DNA from: Oscillospiraceae bacterium
Lineage (GTDB): Bacteria; Bacillota_A; Clostridia; Oscillospirales; Oscillospiraceae
Direction: 5' to 3'
Assembly (NCBI GenBank): GCA_017545325.1
Contig: JAFWOX010000078.1
Coordinates: 1-17,404 of the forward strand
DNA: 17,404 nt
Each line of letters opens with the position of its first letter. Positions within the stretch are counted from its first letter, which is position 1. A program made the translations under genes and the position numbers. Below, in pieces: positions 1-6,681 of this stretch. Under the pieces are notes generated by a model. The model was not told the origin of the DNA. It made no database searches and saw only the letters and a list, made by a program, of their open reading frames with translations.

Positions 1-352
1 ATCGCCGCTGCGCGCCTGCGTCGTCGCAAATCTCGCGGGCTTTGCTTCCGCGGTTTGCGAGGGAGCCGCGAAAGCTTGCAGACGCTCGATTGCTTCTCCT
101 CCTCAAACCGAAGCGGCTGCTTCGGTTTGAAAAAGGACGAGAGCCCGGAATCCCGGAGCAGTGCCGTTCCTGCGGCGCTGCGAACCATTCCGGGCTCGGA
201 GGACGCAGCGGCGATAGCAGAATTTTGGCCCAGAAATGAATTCCGGGCCAAAATGGATTTCCATTCTATTCGCGCCTGCGGGCGCGAACTCTGCGAGGCT
301 TTTGGCACTTTGTCTACCATCGGGCCTGCCGGTTTCCGGCAGGTCTTTTTTT
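1..352. other. Non-coding chain of strong hairpins
   Basis: No convincing protein gene is visible here; the open frames overlap each other and resemble no known protein. The stretch is instead a series of inverted repeats. They are CGCAAA/TTTGCG with inner CGCGG/CCGCG (about 26-59), an 11-bp stem CAAACCGAAGC/GCTTCGGTTTG (105-130), an 11-bp stem GAGCCCGGAAT/ATTCCGGGCTC (141-197), a 10-bp stem ATTTTGGCCC/GGGCCAAAAT (222-254), an 8-bp stem TTCGCGCC/GGCGCGAA (269-288), and the terminator at 325-352. An imperfect direct repeat of about 35 bases, sharing CGCGCCTGCG and ending in GGCTTT, sits at 11-45 and 271-305. It could be a structured RNA, a dispersed intergenic repeat, or the tail of a transcript entering from the left. 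Strand and function are not settled. Confidence 0.55.
325..352 (+). terminator. Intrinsic terminator closing the hairpin region
   Basis: A perfect 8-bp stem CCTGCCGG / CCGGCAGG with a TTT loop is followed by TC and a run of seven T. It lies upstream of the promoter at 390-418, so it ends a transcript entering from the left and isolates the solute-binding gene. What that transcript encodes is not visible in the window. Confidence 0.85.
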
Positions 353-389
353 CTGCCGGCCGCCCTTCCGGCCGGGGAACCGGAAAACC

Positions 390-418
390 TTGACATTGAC
401 GGAATATTGCAGTACTAT
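390..418 (+). promoter_or_regulatory. Sigma-A promoter for the solute-binding protein gene
   Basis: A perfect -35 TTGACA (390-395), a 17-base spacer and a -10 TACTAT (413-418, 4 of 6 consensus) place the start of transcription near 425. The leader is then only about 25 bases, with an AAGGAGG ribosome site at 437-443, six bases before the ATG at 450. Confidence 0.75.
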
Positions 419-449
419 TTCGAAGTAAATACGCCTAAGGAGGGTAAGT

Positions 450-2231
450 ATGAAAAGAACCTTTGCGCTGATCTGCGTGGTCCTCCTCATCGCTGCCATG
501 TTTGCCGGCTGCGGCAGTCCGGCAGCGAATCCGGATTCCACCGCTGCGCCGGAAGCCACCAAGGCGCCCGAAGCGACCAAAGCTCCGGCTACCCAGGCTC
601 CGGCCACCCAGGCTCCCGAGGCTACCGAGGCCCCGGAAGTCACTGCCGAACCCAAACCCGAGTCCCCCTACCACTTTGCCAAGGGCAATTTCAAGACGGA
701 CGCCGACGGCCTCGCCGCCGAGAAGTACGACTATGAGCTGCCCCTCACCACCACGGACGAAGTCCTTACCTACTGGATGACTTGCTACGTGTCCCAGTAC
801 CTGCCGGAGGGCGGCTTCGCTGAGTTGCCCCTGCCCACGGAAGTCCAGAACCGCACCGGTGTGCACATCGAATATGTGGTCATCGATCCCAGCGCCCTGC
901 GGGAGAACTTCGGCGTGCTCCTGGCCTCCGACGACCTGTGCGACATCACCTGCGGCGCCCGGAGCTATTACCCGGGCATCTTCAAGGACGCCATCCTGGA
1001 GGAAGAGTACTTCATCAACGTATACGACTACAAGGATTACTGCCCCAACTTCATCTATGAGGTCATCCGGGACCCCGAGGACCTGGACACCATCCGCTCC
1101 ATCTTCACCGAGAAGAACCTCATCACCAGCTTCATCTGCCTGAACGCGGATCCCAAGCTCACCGAGGGTCCCTTCTGCCGCGGCGACTGGCTGAAGAAGG
1201 TGGGCATGAACCAGGAAGACATCATAACCTTCGACGATCTGCACGACCTGCTCAAGGCCTTCCAGGTGGAGATCGGCTGCGAGCACCCCTTCACCCTGTT
1301 CCAGAACCTGGAGGTTGGCGGCTGCGCTTCCTTCGTGGGCTATGATACCTACTGCACCACCTCCGGCCTGTACTATGTGGTTCGGGACGGCAAGGTCTAC
1401 CTGGCCAACACCGAGCCCAACGACCTGAAGATGGTCACCCTGCTGAACCAGTGGCTGAAGGAAGGCATCATGGATCCCAACTGGGCCTCCTACACCGGCT
1501 TCCCGGATATCGACGCCATGCTGGATGACGGCACCCTGGGCTACTGCATCGACGGCGGCGTTGCCATGGGCACCCATAACGCCCGTCTCCCCGCCGGCAC
1601 CGAACCCTGGGCTCCTCTGCACAAGCCCACGGAGTTCAAGGACCAGGTCCTGCACCTGGGCTTCAAGACCTCCCGCGTGGGCTGGGGCAGCGCGGCTGTC
1701 TCCACCAAGTGCGAGAATATCGAGCTGGCCTGCACCTGGATCGACTGGCACTACGGCGAGGAGGGCTCCTTCCTCTACGGCTACGGCGTCGAGGGCGTCA
1801 GCTGGGAGTACAATGAAGACGGGGATATCCGCATCACCGATTTCATCGCCACTCACCCCGCCTACTACGGCATGATCATGACCGTGTATTCCCTGAACCA
1901 TCTGTGCGATCCCGGCCTGCGCATCGACTTCAGCATGAAGATGGACATCAACGCGGACGTGCCCGCCAACGTGGAATTCTTTGAGTCCCAGCCCCACGAC
2001 AACGCCTACTACTACCCCTCCACCATCACCTACACCAAGGAGCAGACGGAGGAGCTGGACCAGTACCGCAACGATATCCAGACCTTTATTTCCGAGCATT
2101 ATCTGATGTTCGTGGACGGCTCCGCTCCCCTCAGCGAGTGGGACAACTACCGGAGCGAACTGGACGCCATCGGCCTGGGCAATCTGCTCAGCATCGTACA
2201 GGAGGCTTACGACGACTTCATGGCCCAGTAA
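450..2231 (+). CDS. Extracellular solute-binding lipoprotein (ABC importer, LipO/YtcQ-like)
   Basis: A 593-residue secreted lipoprotein. The N-terminus has basic residues, a hydrophobic stretch and a lipobox ending AMFAGC, so Cys21 should be lipidated after signal peptidase II cleavage. Residues about 23-66 form a low-complexity linker of A/P/T/E repeats (APEATKAP, APATQAP) that tethers the binding domain to the membrane surface. The remaining 520 or so residues have the length and aromatic-rich, acidic character of large family-1 substrate-binding proteins of carbohydrate or oligosaccharide ABC importers. The ATG follows an ideal AAGGAGG site. No permease or ATPase gene is adjacent, so the partner transporter must be elsewhere or just outside the window. 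The ligand cannot be deduced. Family assignment is by overall resemblance rather than a single motif. Confidence 0.85.
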   Translation: MKRTFALICVVLLIAAMFAGCGSPAANPDSTAAPEATKAPEATKAPATQAPATQAPEATEAPEVTAEPKPESPYHFAKGNFKTDADGLAAEKYDYELPLTTTDEVLTYWMTCYVSQYLPEGGFAELPLPTEVQNRTGVHIEYVVIDPSALRENFGVLLASDDLCDITCGARSYYPGIFKDAILEEEYFINVYDYKDYCPNFIYEVIRDPEDLDTIRSIFTEKNLITSFICLNADPKLTEGPFCRGDWLKKVGMNQEDIITFDDLHDLLKAFQVEIGCEHPFTLFQNLEVGGCASFVGYDTYCTTSGLYYVVRDGKVYLANTEPNDLKMVTLLNQWLKEGIMDPNWASYTGFPDIDAMLDDGTLGYCIDGGVAMGTHNARLPAGTEPWAPLHKPTEFKDQVLHLGFKTSRVGWGSAAVSTKCENIELACTWIDWHYGEEGSFLYGYGVEGVSWEYNEDGDIRITDFIATHPAYYGMIMTVYSLNHLCDPGLRIDFSMKMDINADVPANVEFFESQPHDNAYYYPSTITYTKEQTEELDQYRNDIQTFISEHYLMFVDGSAPLSEWDNYRSELDAIGLGNLLSIVQEAYDDFMAQ

Positions 2232-2258
2232 GGCTTTCTGAACAGACACAGTTGAACG

Positions 2259-2291
2259 GCCGCCTGAGAGCCCAGCTCCCAGGCGGCTTTT
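2259..2291 (+). terminator. Attenuator-like hairpin between the solute-binding and cupin genes
   Basis: A stem GCCGCCTG / CAGGCGGC encloses a second stem GAGC / GCTC around a CCA loop and is followed by only four T (2288-2291). It would be a weak to moderate terminator that lets part of the transcript run into the next gene. It is nested inside a further 9-bp helix (2234-2242 with 2290-2298) that reaches into the ribosome site of the downstream gene. Confidence 0.6.
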
Positions 2292-2307
2292 CAGAAAGGA
2301 GCAAATG

Positions 2308-3294
2308 ATGGGAAAACTGGAGGATACCCTGGTCTACCGCTTCCGGCCGGAGGACGGGCGGCCTGCTTTCCTGGGAAAGGCCCAGCTGGCGGACAGCGAT
2401 TTCACCACCGGCTATGAGCTGGTGAAGGAGCCCCAGATCCGGGATCCGGGATACCGTCGGCAGACCGCGGACGAATACCTGGTCTTCGGAGCGGAGACTA
2501 TGAATGCAAGAGACTTTGACGCGGAGATCCTGGTCACCCTGGGGATCGGGGAGGAGGCGGAGGTTTACCTCATCGACCGTCCCGCCACCGTCCGCATCCC
2601 CGCAGGGGTGTGGCGCGGCTGTGTAGACTTCCGGCGGGTGGGCAAGCCCGTATTCTACCAGGATATGCGCATGCAGGATGCCGCCGTGCCCATGGAGCAG
2701 GCGGAGGGCGAACCCGTGACCGGCGCGGGGGATCCTGCCCGGAAGTACAAAAACCTGGTGTTTTACAACGTGGCGGAGCGGGCGAAGGGCTACTTCGGCC
2801 AGGAGTTCCACGAAAATACGGAGACTGAGGGCGTGGGCATCCGGGGCGCCTGCCAGATCCCCGGAGCCAAGGCCTATCTGGGTGGCGGCTTCACAAAACA
2901 GGCGGTGCGCATCGACCCCTTCCCCCATAAGCATGACCACGATGAATACCTGGCCTTTATGGGCGCGCCGGACAGCCCCTTCGATATGGACGTGCATATC
3001 GAGATGACCCTGGGGATCGGGGAGGAGGCGGAAACCTTCAGCGTGGACCGGCCCACCATCATCCGCATTCCCGCCGGGACCTGGCACTGCCCCCTGGATT
3101 TCATGCGGGTGGATAAGCCCTTCTTTTTTCAGGTGGTGCTGCAGCAGGGGAATTTCGGCGGCATCTACCGTATGCCGGACGGGGACAAGCCCATCTATTA
3201 CAACGGCATGATCGACTGCATCCTGGAGCCGGGGAAGCACTGCAACACCTGCCAGCGCTGCCTGCAGCTGGAGTGGGACAGCTTCAAAAAATGA
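2308..3294 (+). CDS. Two-repeat cupin-like protein with C-terminal Cys cluster, function unknown
   Basis: 328 residues. I do not recognise a named family. The protein contains two 64-residue repeats in exact register (residues 55-118 and 212-275, offset 157), each with DEYL near its start, LGIGEEAE, DRP, RIPAG and a KPxF(Y/F)Q end; this looks like a beta-rich cupin fold. The second copy has a histidine-rich likely metal site (His207, His209, His211, Glu213, and His260 after IPAGTW). The first copy has Arg, Gln, Ala and Arg at the matching histidine positions, so it is probably non-catalytic. The C-terminus carries HCNTCQRC (Cys312, 315, 318), a possible metal or redox site. ATG 2308 is preferred over the adjacent ATG 2305 because it lies six bases, not three, after GGAG. 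It lies 76 bases after the solute-binding gene and probably shares its transcript, which suggests a role in using the imported compound (inference). Confidence 0.75.
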   Translation: MGKLEDTLVYRFRPEDGRPAFLGKAQLADSDFTTGYELVKEPQIRDPGYRRQTADEYLVFGAETMNARDFDAEILVTLGIGEEAEVYLIDRPATVRIPAGVWRGCVDFRRVGKPVFYQDMRMQDAAVPMEQAEGEPVTGAGDPARKYKNLVFYNVAERAKGYFGQEFHENTETEGVGIRGACQIPGAKAYLGGGFTKQAVRIDPFPHKHDHDEYLAFMGAPDSPFDMDVHIEMTLGIGEEAETFSVDRPTIIRIPAGTWHCPLDFMRVDKPFFFQVVLQQGNFGGIYRMPDGDKPIYYNGMIDCILEPGKHCNTCQRCLQLEWDSFKK

Positions 3295-3296
3295 AT

Positions 3297-3326
3297 GAAC
3301 AGCCGCCGGAAGACCGGCGGCTGTTC
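3297..3326. terminator. Bidirectional terminator between cupin and dehydrogenase genes
   Basis: A perfect 13-bp stem GAACAGCCGCCGG / CCGGCGGCTGTTC with an AAGA loop lies between two convergent stop codons (3294 and 3328). On the minus strand it is followed by a T-rich tail reaching back to about 3286, making it a good terminator for the dehydrogenase transcript. The plus-strand tail is weaker. Confidence 0.75.
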
Positions 3327-3327
3327 C

Positions 3328-4122
3328 TTACTTCGTGAGTATCCTTTTGATGATCCACAGCTGGAGGCCATGGGGGAGAGCGGAGAGGAAAAGCAGGAGG
3401 GGGTTCCGGTTCACGGAATAAATGAGCCGGGGACGCTTCGCCCTCAGGGCTTTCCGGGCGACCCGGGCCAGCATTTCCGGGGAAATGCTCCGGGATTCCG
3501 TCCGCTCCACGATCCTGCGGAAGCGCTCTCCCGGGAGGGGATAGAGCTTTGTTCCCCCGCAGAACTGCTCCAGCCGCCGAAGGGATTCCGGCAGGAGGGG
3601 CGTCTCCACCGCCCCGGGGCGGATAAGGATGACCCGGTGCCCCAGGAGCTGCAGCTCCATCCCCAGGGCCAGGGCGTATTTATCCAGCGCGGCCTTGGTG
3701 ACGGCATAGATCCCCGTAAAGGGAAGGGGATCAAGGGGAGCCAGCTCGCTGGTGACCAAGAGGATGCGGCTGCCTGGACGGAGCAGGGGGAGAAAGAGCC
3801 TGTTCACCCGGTAGGCGGCGAATACGTTCACGTCGAAATCCCGGAGGAATCGGTCCTCCGGGATCTCCGCCAGGGAGTCCAGATCATAGATCCCCGCCAT
3901 ATGGACGATCCCATCCAGGGCGCCGGCCTCCCGCCGGACCCGGTCCAGAGCGGCTTCCAGCTCCTCCATGGAGGTGAGATCCGCCCGGATCATGGTCCAG
4001 GGGCAGGCCTCTCCGGCTTCCGCGATATCCAGTCCCCATACCCGGTCGCCGGCCTCCGTCAGCTTTCGGCACAGGGCCGAGCCCATGCCGCCGGCAGCGC
4101 CGGTGATGAGATAATTGCCCAT
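3328..4122 (-). CDS. Short-chain dehydrogenase/reductase (SDR)
   Basis: 264 residues, normal length for a classical SDR. The Rossmann nucleotide motif TGAAGGMG is at residues 7-14, followed by Asp32 at the end of the second strand (favouring NAD over NADP), HMAG at 74-77 in place of the usual NNAG, Asn99, catalytic Ser125 and the YxxxK pair Tyr139/Lys143. RPGAVETPL at 168-176 is the usual segment after the active site. It should be a soluble NAD(P)-dependent oxidoreductase of an alcohol or ketone; the substrate is unknown. The start lies 6 bases after the stop of the upstream aldo/keto reductase, so the two are co-transcribed and may act on the same compound. The C-terminal 70 residues are rich in basic and hydrophobic residues and may give a membrane-associated tail. 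Confidence 0.9.
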   Translation of the reverse strand: MGNYLITGAAGGMGSALCRKLTEAGDRVWGLDIAEAGEACPWTMIRADLTSMEELEAALDRVRREAGALDGIVHMAGIYDLDSLAEIPEDRFLRDFDVNVFAAYRVNRLFLPLLRPGSRILLVTSELAPLDPLPFTGIYAVTKAALDKYALALGMELQLLGHRVILIRPGAVETPLLPESLRRLEQFCGGTKLYPLPGERFRRIVERTESRSISPEMLARVARKALRAKRPRLIYSVNRNPLLLFLSALPHGLQLWIIKRILTK

Positions 4123-4128
4123 CCCGGC

Positions 4129-5271
4129 TTACGCAAAGAGGGCGGCGGCCTTTTCCATCCGCTCCGCCACCGGTACGCCGAAGGGACAGCGTTCCTCGCA
4201 GCCCCGGCAGCCGATGCAGGCGTCCGCCCGGGTCTCCAGGGCCAGGTAGTGCTCCCGCACGGAGGCGGGGACCGACGGCTGCATCACCGCCAGGTCATAG
4301 AGCTTGTTTACCATGGCGATGTCGATATCCATGGGGCAGGGCTTGCAGTGGCCGCAGTAGGTGCATTCGCCGTGAAAGCTGTGCCGGGGGGCGCTTGCCA
4401 GGATCCGGGCGTAGTCCTTTTCCTCCTGGGAGGCGGTTTCGTAGGCTGCTGCGGCGTCCACCTGCTCCGGGGTGTCAAACCCCACCATGACGGAGCAGAC
4501 GCCCGGCCGGGTCAGACAATAATGGAGACACTGGACGGGGGTGAGGGCGACGCCGAAGGGGGAGCGCTCCGCATCGAAGAGCCGCCCGCCGGCATAGCCC
4601 TTCATGACGGTGATCCAGATCTCCCGTTCCTCGCACAGGCGGTATAGCTCCGCCCGCACGGGATCGATGCCCGACAGGTCCGGGTCATACTCCGGGGCGA
4701 AGTAATGGTCGATGTTCTCCGTGGGAGGCATGAGGTCAAAGGCGGGATTCACGCTGAACAGGAGCATCTCCACAAGGCCGCTCTCCGCCGCCCGCCTGGC
4801 GATCAGGGGATTATGGGTGGAAAGGCCGATATGCCGGATCCTGCCCGCTGCCTTCAGCTCCCGCACATAGTCCAGATAGGGGCTGCCGGCCAGGGCTTCC
4901 CAATCCTTCGCTTCGTCCACATAGTGGATCATGCCCAGGTCGATGTACTCCGTGCCCAGGCGGTCCAGCAGGTCCTGAAAGGCCTCCCGGCACTTCTCCG
5001 GGTCCCGGGTGCGGACATACTGGCCATCCTGCCAGGTGGAGCCGATATGCCCCTGGATGATCCAGCGCTCCCGGTCCCCGGCAATGGCTTTGCCGATGTT
5101 CGTCCGCACATTGGGCTCCGACATCCAGCAATCCAGAATATTGATCCCCGCCTCCCGGGCCCGGGAGATCACGGCGGCGCACTCCCGGGCGTCATGCCGC
5201 TCCAGCCATTCGCCCCCCAGGCCGATCTCGCTGACCAGCAGGCCGGTCTTTCCCAGTTTTCTGTAGTTCAT
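4129..5271 (-). CDS. Aldo/keto reductase-family protein with C-terminal 2x[4Fe-4S] domain
   Basis: 380 residues. Residues 1-290 follow the aldo/keto reductase TIM barrel: YRKLGKTGLLVSEIGLGG at the start, Asp47 in ILDCW, EYIDLGMIH with His116, and RHIGLSTHNP. Residues 303-312 (CxxCxxCxxC-P) and 352-362 (CxxCxxCxxxC-P) are bacterial ferredoxin-type cluster motifs, a fusion common in anaerobes. The usual catalytic Tyr (expected in FDTAxxYG) and Lys are not evident: the matching segments read LDCWMSEPN and WIIQGHIGS. It may therefore transfer electrons through its clusters rather than perform classical NADPH-dependent carbonyl reduction. It precedes the SDR gene by 6 bases. An AAAGGAAG ribosome site stands upstream of the ATG; no clear promoter of its own is seen in the short gap from the flippase-like gene. 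Confidence 0.88.
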   Translation of the reverse strand: MNYRKLGKTGLLVSEIGLGGEWLERHDARECAAVISRAREAGINILDCWMSEPNVRTNIGKAIAGDRERWIIQGHIGSTWQDGQYVRTRDPEKCREAFQDLLDRLGTEYIDLGMIHYVDEAKDWEALAGSPYLDYVRELKAAGRIRHIGLSTHNPLIARRAAESGLVEMLLFSVNPAFDLMPPTENIDHYFAPEYDPDLSGIDPVRAELYRLCEEREIWITVMKGYAGGRLFDAERSPFGVALTPVQCLHYCLTRPGVCSVMVGFDTPEQVDAAAAYETASQEEKDYARILASAPRHSFHGECTYCGHCKPCPMDIDIAMVNKLYDLAVMQPSVPASVREHYLALETRADACIGCRGCEERCPFGVPVAERMEKAAALFA

Positions 5272-5286
5272 ATCGATCTTCCTTTC

Positions 5287-5305
5287 CGGATGACCGGGTC
5301 ATCCG
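5287..5305. other. Hairpin in the leader of the aldo/keto reductase gene
   Basis: A perfect 8-bp inverted repeat CGGATGAC / GTCATCCG with a 3-base loop lies directly upstream of the AAAGGAAG ribosome site of the aldo/keto reductase. On the plus strand it is followed by TGTTTTTT, which looks like a terminator for antisense transcription; on the minus strand it has no T tail. It could be an operator or an RNA leader element. Confidence 0.5.
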
Positions 5306-5317
5306 TGTTTTTTGCCG

Positions 5318-5357
5318 AAAAAACAGGGACGGAGCGCCGTTCAGCCGCCGTCCCTGT
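5318..5357 (-). terminator. Intrinsic terminator overlapping the end of the flippase-like gene
   Basis: On the minus strand a 10-bp stem ACAGGGACGG / CCGTCCCTGT is followed by six T. The upstream arm lies inside the last codons of the membrane-protein gene and its stop codon is in the loop region. This should end most transcription before the aldo/keto reductase gene. Confidence 0.8.
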
Positions 5358-6375
5358 CGGATTCTCCGGTTTTGGATCTCTTCCTTCGCTTCCGCTCGAC
5401 AGCCCGGTATCCGTAGATCCCCAGGCCCAGGAGGATGAAGAGGTAGTAGCACAAAAACCGCCAGATTAGCATGGCCCAAAAGACGCCGGAGGTATCCAGC
5501 TGGTCAAAGAGCAGGTAGAAGGATCCCTCGGCGGCCCCGGCGTTCCCCGGAGTGGGGACGATGGTGACGGAGGCGTAAACATACAGGCACATGGTGAGGG
5601 ACTGCAGATAGCCCAGCTTGCCCCCGAAGATGCGCACGGTGAAGTAGGGGATGGAGCAGATGGAGATCTGGTAGACCAGGGAGAGGGCGAAGAGGGCGAG
5701 GAGCAGGGACCGGTTGGCGGCGATGATCCGCAGACTGCCGGAATACCGCTGCAGGGCCCCTTCCACCTTGCGGATGGTTTTCTGGGGATCCTTCACCAGC
5801 CGGAGCCTCGCCCCGATGCGCACGAAGAAGCCCACGATCCGCCCGGACAGGGCGGGGGAGATCGCCGTCAGGGCGACCATAGTGGGAACGGCGGAATAGG
5901 CGATAAGGCCCACATAGGCGGCGATCCGGATCCCCACCACCTCGGCGGTATCGTTATTCAAGATGAACAGCACCAGGGCCAGGAGCACAAAGGCATACTG
6001 GGAGGTGATGAAGGCGGCCAGAGGCATGGCGGACTTGGTGCCGCCGGTATACCCGGAGGAATGAAGATGGTAGATCTGGAAGGGCTGTCCCCCCGCACCG
6101 GAGGGGGTGATACAATCGTAGTATCTGCCCAGGACCACCGTTTCGAAGGCGGTACGGGGAGAAACGCGCTCCCCCAGCTGCCGCATCATTTTCAGATATT
6201 TGCAGGTCTCCGCGAACAGCGCCAGGGCGACGCAGCCCACGGCGCAGGCGAAACTGAACAGATTGCGGGGACTGAAAAGATCGAAGGAGAGGCCCAGATC
6301 CTTCTTGGCAAAATCCGCCCGGGCAGAAAAGAACAACACAATACCGTTCAGCAGAACGAAGGCCAGAATGCCCAC
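5341..6375 (-). CDS. Polytopic membrane protein, lysylphosphatidylglycerol synthase TM/flippase family
   Basis: 344 residues from the GTG at 6375, with several long hydrophobic segments (for example GILAFVLLNGIVLFF, FACAVGCVALALF, FAFVLLALVLFIL-like stretches) and the family features YDCITPSGAGGQPFQIY and TPGNAGAAEGSFY. These match the transmembrane domain found in MprF-type and related (UPF0104/AglD-like) proteins that move or modify membrane lipids and glycolipids. There is no soluble aminoacyl-transferase domain, so it is the flippase-type half only. The same frame continues upstream with a hydrophilic, Arg-rich segment (VRRRRLRL) that would make a normal cytoplasmic leader. A CTG at 6465 preceded by GGAGG could be the true start (374 residues). 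GTG 6375 is given as the first conventional start codon. Confidence 0.85.
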   Translation of the reverse strand: MGILAFVLLNGIVLFFSARADFAKKDLGLSFDLFSPRNLFSFACAVGCVALALFAETCKYLKMMRQLGERVSPRTAFETVVLGRYYDCITPSGAGGQPFQIYHLHSSGYTGGTKSAMPLAAFITSQYAFVLLALVLFILNNDTAEVVGIRIAAYVGLIAYSAVPTMVALTAISPALSGRIVGFFVRIGARLRLVKDPQKTIRKVEGALQRYSGSLRIIAANRSLLLALFALSLVYQISICSIPYFTVRIFGGKLGYLQSLTMCLYVYASVTIVPTPGNAGAAEGSFYLLFDQLDTSGVFWAMLIWRFLCYYLFILLGLGIYGYRAVERKRRKRSKTGESDRDGG

Positions 6376-6501
6376 AAGGCGCAGCCTTCTCCGCCGAACG
6401 ATCTTCTCTTTCCTCTCCTCCGGAGTCTCCTGCAGGGACTCGGGATTCCACTCATTCCGATCCAGAACCGTGTCCTCCGTCCACCTGATTTATACCTTTT
6501 A

Positions 6502-6530
6502 AGTATACCATGATTTTGCCTGTACCGCAA
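6502..6530 (-). promoter_or_regulatory. Extended -10 promoter for the flippase-like gene
   Basis: Reading leftward: TTGCGG (6530-6525), 17-base spacer, then TATACT (6507-6502) preceded by TGG, giving an extended -10 element TGnTATACT. Predicted transcription starts near 6495, about 30 bases before the candidate CTG start and 120 bases before the GTG at 6375. Confidence 0.6.
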
Positions 6531-6569
6531 GCGCAGGCCGGTTATCCTTTGCGGAAATGCCCATGGGCC

Positions 6570-6598
6570 TTGCCTGGAAAGACGACGTGTGGTAGAGT
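6570..6598 (+). promoter_or_regulatory. Probable promoter for the isochorismatase-family gene
   Basis: TTGCCT (6570-6575), a 17-base spacer and TAGAGT (6593-6598), each 4 of 6 to the sigma-A consensus, lie about 85 bases before the start codon and diverge from the promoter of the flippase-like gene. Confidence 0.5.
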
Positions 6599-6681
6599 AT
6601 GCTCAGCAAAGCCTTTTTTTTGCGAAAATACCCGTGGAGCTGCAGAATGCGGGAAACCGACGGAATAAGGAGCCTGTGGAT

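Noticed and set aside
105..130. CAAACCGAAGC hairpin as a terminator for a leftward or rightward gene
   Set aside because: It is followed by A on the plus strand and by GAGGAGG on the minus strand, so neither side has a T tail on its transcript 3' side.
435..2249. 604-codon open frame on the minus strand opposite the solute-binding gene
   Set aside because: It mirrors a gene with a signal peptide, ribosome site and promoter; its protein is a Val/Gly/Leu-rich shadow produced by GC-rich codon use.
3295..4647. 450-codon plus-strand frame across the dehydrogenase and reductase
   Set aside because: Antisense to two genes with clear catalytic and cluster motifs; it begins in a terminator and has low-complexity Gly/Pro/Gln-rich sequence.
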